DNA from: Bacteroidota bacterium
GTDB lineage: Bacteria; Bacteroidota; Bacteroidia; Bacteroidales; F082
DNA: 64,000 nt
Direction: 5' to 3'
Assembly (NCBI GenBank): GCA_018816765.1
Contig: JAHIUX010000041.1
Span: forward strand, 1 to 64,000
Shown: positions 60,636-64,000 of the stretch, piece by piece
Layout of the letters: every line of letters starts with the position of its first letter
How positions within the stretch are numbered: the stretch's first letter is position 1
The notes under the pieces: model-generated
Database searches by the model: none
What the model saw: the letters and a program-made list of their open reading frames with translations, nothing else
Told to the model about the DNA's origin: nothing
Made by a program: the position numbers and the translations under genes

Positions 60636-60687
60636 CAGACCTTTTTCGAAAGGTAGGAAACATTTTGTTTCGTCGTTCTTTGAAGAA

Positions 60688-60761
60688 GCCGATGTAGCTC
60701 AGCTGGCCAGAGCAGCTGATTTGTAATCAGCTGGTCGGGGGTTCGAATCCCTCCATCGGCT
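60688..60761 (+). tRNA. tRNA-Thr (TGT)
   Basis: GCCGATG acceptor arm pairs with CATCGGC; anticodon loop TTTGTAA between CTGAT and ATCAG gives anticodon TGT; T-arm GGTTCGAATCC. First of four tRNAs before tuf. Confidence 0.95.
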
Positions 60762-60780
60762 CAAGGCAGAATGAATTATT

Positions 60781-60862
60781 GGGGAAGTACCAGAGCGGTC
60801 AAATGGGGCAGACTGTAAATCTGTTGGCGCAGCCTTCGGAGGTTCGAATCCTTCCTTCCCCA
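60781..60862 (+). tRNA. tRNA-Tyr (GTA)
   Basis: GGGGAAG pairs with CTTCCCC; anticodon loop CTGTAAA between CAGA and TCTG gives anticodon GTA; a long variable arm (GCGCAGCCTTCGG region) marks a class II tRNA, as expected for Tyr. Confidence 0.95.
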
Positions 60863-60869
60863 CTTTATC

Positions 60870-60942
60870 GCGGGAATAGCTCATTTGGTAGAGCGACAGC
60901 CTTCCAAGCTGTAGGTGGCCGGTTCGAGCCCGGTTTCCCGCT
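60870..60942 (+). tRNA. tRNA-Gly (TCC)
   Basis: GCGGGAA pairs with TTCCCGC; anticodon stem ACAGC/GCTGT with loop CTTCCAA gives TCC; T-arm GGTTCGAGCC. Confidence 0.95.
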
Positions 60943-60946
60943 CAAA

Positions 60947-61018
60947 GCCGATGTAGCTCAGTGGTAGAGCGCTTCCTTGGTAAGGAAGAGGTCATGAGTT
61001 CAATCCTCATCATTGGCT
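60947..61018 (+). tRNA. tRNA-Thr (GGT)
   Basis: GCCGATG pairs with CATTGGC (one G-T pair); anticodon stem CTTCC/GGAAG with loop TTGGTAA gives GGT; T-arm AGTTCAATCCT. Its 5' half is nearly the same as that of tRNA-Thr (TGT). Confidence 0.95.
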
Positions 61019-61063
61019 CTAGTTTATTTAACTTTTAACACCTTTAAATAAAACAAAGTAGAT

Positions 61064-62251
61064 ATGGCTAAAGAAAAATTCTCACGTACCAAGCCACACG
61101 TAAACATTGGAACAATTGGTCACGTAGACCATGGCAAAACCACATTAACTGCTGCTATTACACTTTGTCTTCAGGACAAAGGTTTCGCAGAGTTTAAATC
61201 TTTTGATTCGATCGACGCAGCTCCCGAAGAAAAAGAAAGGGGTATTACTATCAATACCGCTCACGTGGAGTACCAAACTGAAAAACGTCACTATGCTCAC
61301 GTTGACTGTCCCGGTCACGCTGACTATGTTAAGAACATGGTTACAGGCGCTGCCCAGATGGACGGTGCTATCATCGTTGTAGCAGCCACTGACGGCCCTA
61401 TGCCACAAACCCGTGAACACATCCTGCTTGCCCGTCAGGTTGGTGTGCCAAGGCTTGTTGTTTTCATGAACAAGGTTGACTTGGTTGATGATGAAGAATT
61501 GTTGGAATTGGTTGAAATGGAAATCAGGGACCTGTTGACCTTCTATAAATTCGATGGTGACAACTCACCTGTTATCCAGGGATCAGCCCTTGGCGCTTTG
61601 AACAAAGAGCCAAAATGGGTTGACAAAGTATACGAACTCATGGACGCTTGCGACTCATGGATTCCGCTCCCGGAACGTGATCAGGACAAACCTTTCCTCA
61701 TGCCGATTGAAGACGTATTCTCAATCACCGGCCGTGGAACCGTTGCCACCGGAAGAATTGAAACTGGTATTATTCACACTGGCGATGCTGTTGACATCAT
61801 CGGAATGGGTGCTGAAAAACTGAAATCAGTTGTTACCGGAGTTGAAATGTTCCGTAAGATCCTAGATCGTGGTGAAGCTGGTGACAACGCCGGTCTGTTG
61901 CTCCGTGGTATCGACAAGGATGCTATCCGCAGGGGTATGGTTATTGCTGCTACCGGAAGTGTTACTCCTCACAAGCATTTCAATGCTGAGGTTTACATCC
62001 TGAAGAAAGAAGAAGGTGGACGTCACACTCCATTCCACAACAAGTACCGCCCTCAGTTCTATTTCAGAACAACCGACGTTACCGGTGAAATCGTTCTTCC
62101 TGAAGGCGTTGAAATGGTAATGCCAGGCGACAACCTGACCATCGAAGTGAAATTGATTGCCGAAATCGCCATGAACAAAGGTTTGCGCTTCGCCATCCGC
62201 GAAGGTGGACGTACAGTTGGTGCCGGTCAGGTAACTGAAATCCTCGACTAA
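61064..62251 (+). CDS. tuf: Elongation factor Tu
   Basis: A 395-residue EF-Tu, which brings aminoacyl-tRNA to the ribosome. GTPase motifs are '[11 protein letters not shown]' (G1), '[12 protein letters not shown]' (G2), '[23 protein letters not shown]' (G3) and '[11 protein letters not shown]' (G4). Domains II and III include '[13 protein letters not shown]' and '[13 protein letters not shown]'. It is preceded by four tRNAs and followed by a perfect inverted repeat and tRNA-Trp, so co-transcription with tRNAs and secE-nusG-rplKA is likely, as in many Bacteroidota. Confidence 0.98.
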   Translation: MAKEKFSRTKPHVNIGTIGHVDHGKTTLTAAITLCLQDKGFAEFKSFDSIDAAPEEKERGITINTAHVEYQTEKRHYAHVDCPGHADYVKNMVTGAAQMDGAIIVVAATDGPMPQTREHILLARQVGVPRLVVFMNKVDLVDDEELLELVEMEIRDLLTFYKFDGDNSPVIQGSALGALNKEPKWVDKVYELMDACDSWIPLPERDQDKPFLMPIEDVFSITGRGTVATGRIETGIIHTGDAVDIIGMGAEKLKSVVTGVEMFRKILDRGEAGDNAGLLLRGIDKDAIRRGMVIAATGSVTPHKHFNAEVYILKKEEGGRHTPFHNKYRPQFYFRTTDVTGEIVLPEGVEMVMPGDNLTIEVKLIAEIAMNKGLRFAIREGGRTVGAGQVTEILD

Positions 62252-62281
62252 TCGTAAGATTGACTAAATACTAAGCAGCGG

Positions 62282-62315
62282 TTAAAGGTACTCTGAAATG
62301 ACAGAGTACCTTTAA
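62282..62315 (+). terminator. 14-bp perfect hairpin between tuf and tRNA-Trp
   Basis: TTAAAGGTACTCTG (62282-62295), loop AAATGA, then an exact reverse complement to 62315. Downstream is CTTGCTCTT, only weakly T-rich. It may be a partial terminator or a processing site that separates tuf mRNA from tRNA-Trp. Confidence 0.6.
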
Positions 62316-62343
62316 CTTGCTCTTAATAAATGAAATATACGTT

Positions 62344-62416
62344 ACGGGTGTAGCTCAATTGGTAGAGTGGCGGTCTCCAAAACCGTAGGTTGTGGGTTCG
62401 ATTCCTACCACCCGTG
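62344..62416 (+). tRNA. tRNA-Trp (CCA)
   Basis: ACGGGTG pairs with CACCCGT, discriminator G; anticodon stem CGGT/ACCG with loop CTCCAAA gives CCA; T-arm GGTTCGATTCC. It is placed before secE, as in many bacteria. Confidence 0.95.
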
Positions 62417-62436
62417 CAATTAAAAATTTAGATTCA

Positions 62437-62634
62437 ATGGCAAAATTAAGTATTGTTACCTACGCTAAAGAAAGCTACCAGGAACTGATGCAAAAGGTCT
62501 CATGGCCTACCTGGAGCGAACTGCAAAGTAGTGCTATTGTCGTATCCATTGCTTCCCTCATAATCGCTTTGGTGATTTATTTGATGGATAAGTCGTTTCA
62601 AACCCTGCTTGAAGCCTTTTACAGGTTATTTTAG
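62437..62634 (+). CDS. secE: Preprotein translocase subunit SecE
   Basis: A 65-residue single-span membrane protein: 'YAKESYQELMQKVSWPTWSELQSSAIVV' is the conserved amphipathic helix and 'WPTWSEL' its signature, followed by the transmembrane helix 'IVVSIASLIIALVIYLM'. It is part of the SecYEG channel. The ATG at 62437 is used; the frame is open further upstream, but that region is tRNA-Trp. Confidence 0.95.
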   Translation: MAKLSIVTYAKESYQELMQKVSWPTWSELQSSAIVVSIASLIIALVIYLMDKSFQTLLEAFYRLF

Positions 62635-62697
62635 TGGTTTGATGTTGTTATTGAATTTAAGTTGTGTTGAATAACTATCTCAATCTTTTTACCAGAA

Positions 62698-63243
62698 ATG
62701 AGTGAATCAACCGAAAAGAAGTGGTACGTTGTTCGGGCCATTAGTGGAAAAGAAAAAAAGGTAAAAGAATACCTTGAATCGGAAATTAACCGGCTTGGAC
62801 TGCAATCGCTGATTTCGCAAGTACTCATCCCTACTGAGAAAGTGTATCAGATTCGTAAAGGAAAGAAAATCAGCAAAGAGCGGAATTATTTTCCTGGTTA
62901 CGTTTTGATTGAAGCTGTACTCACGGGTGAGATCCCGCATATCATTAAGAGTATTCCTAATGTAATGGGATTTCTTGGTACGAAAGGAGAGGCTGATCCC
63001 TTGAGGCCCTCGGAAGTAAACCGGATATTAGGTAAAGTTGACGAACTTGCCGAAATGGGTGAGGAAGTAAACGTACCTTTTATCGTAGGCGAAACCGTTA
63101 CTGTTACTGACGGTCCTTTTAACAGTTTTACCGGTGTGATTGAAGAAATTAACGAAGAGAAGAAAAAGTTGAAGGTGATGGTTAAGATCTTTGGTCGCAA
63201 AACACCGTTGGAATTGAGCTTCATGCAGGTTGAAAAGGAATAG
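62698..63243 (+). CDS. nusG: Transcription elongation/antitermination factor NusG
   Basis: A 181-residue NusG. The N-terminal NGN domain has '[21 protein letters not shown]' and '[13 protein letters not shown]', and 'IPNVMGFLG' at its end. The C-terminal KOW domain has '[43 protein letters not shown]'. It links RNA polymerase to Rho or the ribosome. It lies between secE and rplK as usual. Confidence 0.97.
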   Translation: MSESTEKKWYVVRAISGKEKKVKEYLESEINRLGLQSLISQVLIPTEKVYQIRKGKKISKERNYFPGYVLIEAVLTGEIPHIIKSIPNVMGFLGTKGEADPLRPSEVNRILGKVDELAEMGEEVNVPFIVGETVTVTDGPFNSFTGVIEEINEEKKKLKVMVKIFGRKTPLELSFMQVEKE

Positions 63244-63300
63244 GCAGCATTTAACACAAGGAATCTCCTTAAAAAAACGCTTTAATTATTAAGGATTATC

Positions 63301-63747
63301 ATGGCAAAAGAAGTAAGCGGATTAATTAAACTGCAAATCAAAGGAGGAGCCGCAAACCCCTCACCACCTGTTGGACCGGCACTCGGTTCGAAGGGTGTAA
63401 ACATCATGGAGTTTTGCAAACAGTTCAACGCACGTACGCAGGATATGGCCGGAAAAATCGTTCCGGTTATCATCACGGTGTATAAGGATAAGTCGTTCGA
63501 ATTTATTGTAAAAGCACCACCGGTAGCTGTACAGATTATGGAACAGGCCAGCCTGAAAAAAGGATCGGCCGAACCAAACAGAGCCAAAGTCGGATCTCTT
63601 TCCTGGGAACAGGTAAGGATCATCGCTGAAAACAAGATGAAAGACTTAAACGCTTTCACCATTGAATCAGCAATGAGGATGGTGGCTGGAACAGCCCGGA
63701 GTATGGGAGTTAAGGTTACTGGCGATTCACCTTTTGAAAATAACTAG
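63301..63747 (+). CDS. rplK: 50S ribosomal protein L11
   Basis: A 148-residue L11: '[39 protein letters not shown]' is the N-terminal signature and '[10 protein letters not shown]' the end. It is the substrate of PrmA (encoded at 9031-9867). The upstream gap (63244-63300) has an AAGGA-ATC-TCCTT hairpin and an AAGGA before the ATG, of uncertain meaning. Confidence 0.98.
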   Translation: MAKEVSGLIKLQIKGGAANPSPPVGPALGSKGVNIMEFCKQFNARTQDMAGKIVPVIITVYKDKSFEFIVKAPPVAVQIMEQASLKKGSAEPNRAKVGSLSWEQVRIIAENKMKDLNAFTIESAMRMVAGTARSMGVKVTGDSPFENN

Positions 63748-63800
63748 AGGAAAATCCTTTGGTTAGTTGCATTTTGTAGAACCAATAATAACTGGTAGTA

Positions 63801-64000
63801 ATGGCAAAAACGTCCAAACTAAAGAAAGAGGCCTTGGCCAAGTTCGACAAAAGCAAGATTTACTCCTTGAGTGAAGCAGTTGATATCGTGAAGCAAATCA
63901 CCTACACTAAGTTTGATGCTTCGGTGGATTTGAATGTACGCCTGGGTGTTGACCCCCGCAAAGCAAACCAAATGGTTCGCGGATCGGTGGCTCTTCCTCA
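63801..64000 (+). CDS. rplA: 50S ribosomal protein L1 (5' part)
   Basis: The first 66 codons are present; the gene runs past the window end. '[33 protein letters not shown]' and '[20 protein letters not shown]' are the L1 N-terminal signature. It follows rplK by 53 bases in the standard order. Confidence 0.95.
   Translation, partial: MAKTSKLKKEALAKFDKSKIYSLSEAVDIVKQITYTKFDASVDLNVRLGVDPRKANQMVRGSVALP

Noticed and set aside
63244-63300. Ribosomal protein L1 binding site in the rplK leader
   Set aside because: A small AAGGA-ATC-TCCTT hairpin exists but does not clearly mimic the rRNA site.
1-64000. CRISPR arrays, insertion sequences, rRNA genes
   Set aside because: No regularly spaced repeats, transposase genes or rRNA sequence were seen on either strand.

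Overview
The window is one contig of a member of the Bacteroidota, most likely a Bacteroidales-type lineage. The evidence is type IX secretion (T9SS) C-terminal sorting domains on three secreted proteins, promoters of the TTTG / TAnnTTTG class, few Shine-Dalgarno sites, and gene orders and families typical of the phylum (DUF1599 - DoxX-like - tpiA - prmA, a DUF349-repeat protein, and rpsU - xer - hpf - tRNAs - tuf - secE - nusG - rplK - rplA). No phage, insertion sequence, CRISPR array or rRNA was seen.

Layout. 1-2.4 kb: the tail of one T9SS cargo protein and a complete beta-helix cargo protein. 2.6-13.4 kb (minus strand): a housekeeping run of DUF1599, a DoxX/MauE-like protein, a DppB-like permease, tpiA, prmA, a 1491-residue exported protein of unknown function, plsY and dnaN. 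13.5-15.3 kb (plus): folP and the c-di-AMP synthase gene dacA. 15.4-20.2 kb (minus): a class D beta-lactamase coupled to an AsmA-like protein, then aroC. 20.5-27.8 kb: a lipoprotein, a DUF349 protein, a patatin with a barrel domain, a Cys/Met-metabolism PLP enzyme and a ferritin-like protein. 27.9-33.2 kb (plus): an amino-sugar recycling operon with an AmgK-like kinase fused to a RapZ C-terminal domain, a 42-residue Cys-rich protein, a MurU-like nucleotidyltransferase and an AddB-like nuclease.

33.4-46.8 kb (plus): a signalling cluster of four hybrid histidine kinases (two are large membrane-bound paralogues with GAF, coiled-coil and three receiver domains) ending in cheR and a receiver-less cheB. 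No chemoreceptor is present.

47.9-54.1 kb is the most unusual part: a sigma factor, a membrane-anchored TPR protein that looks like its anti-sigma factor, a lipoprotein TPR-CHAT (caspase-like) protein, and a T9SS-secreted protein with dockerin-like and cohesin-like regions. The sigma gene and the dockerin/cohesin gene share an almost identical upstream element (29 of 32 bases identical in the core), which ties them into one probable regulon. A reasonable but untested reading is a cell-surface signalling or proteolysis circuit.

54.2-59 kb holds a DUF5106/thioredoxin-like protein, an outer-membrane barrel, tRNA-Val and a DPP-IV-type peptidase. 59-64 kb is the translation cluster. In it rpsU is separated from xer-hpf by a strong terminator-like hairpin, and hpf has an unusually good Shine-Dalgarno sequence.
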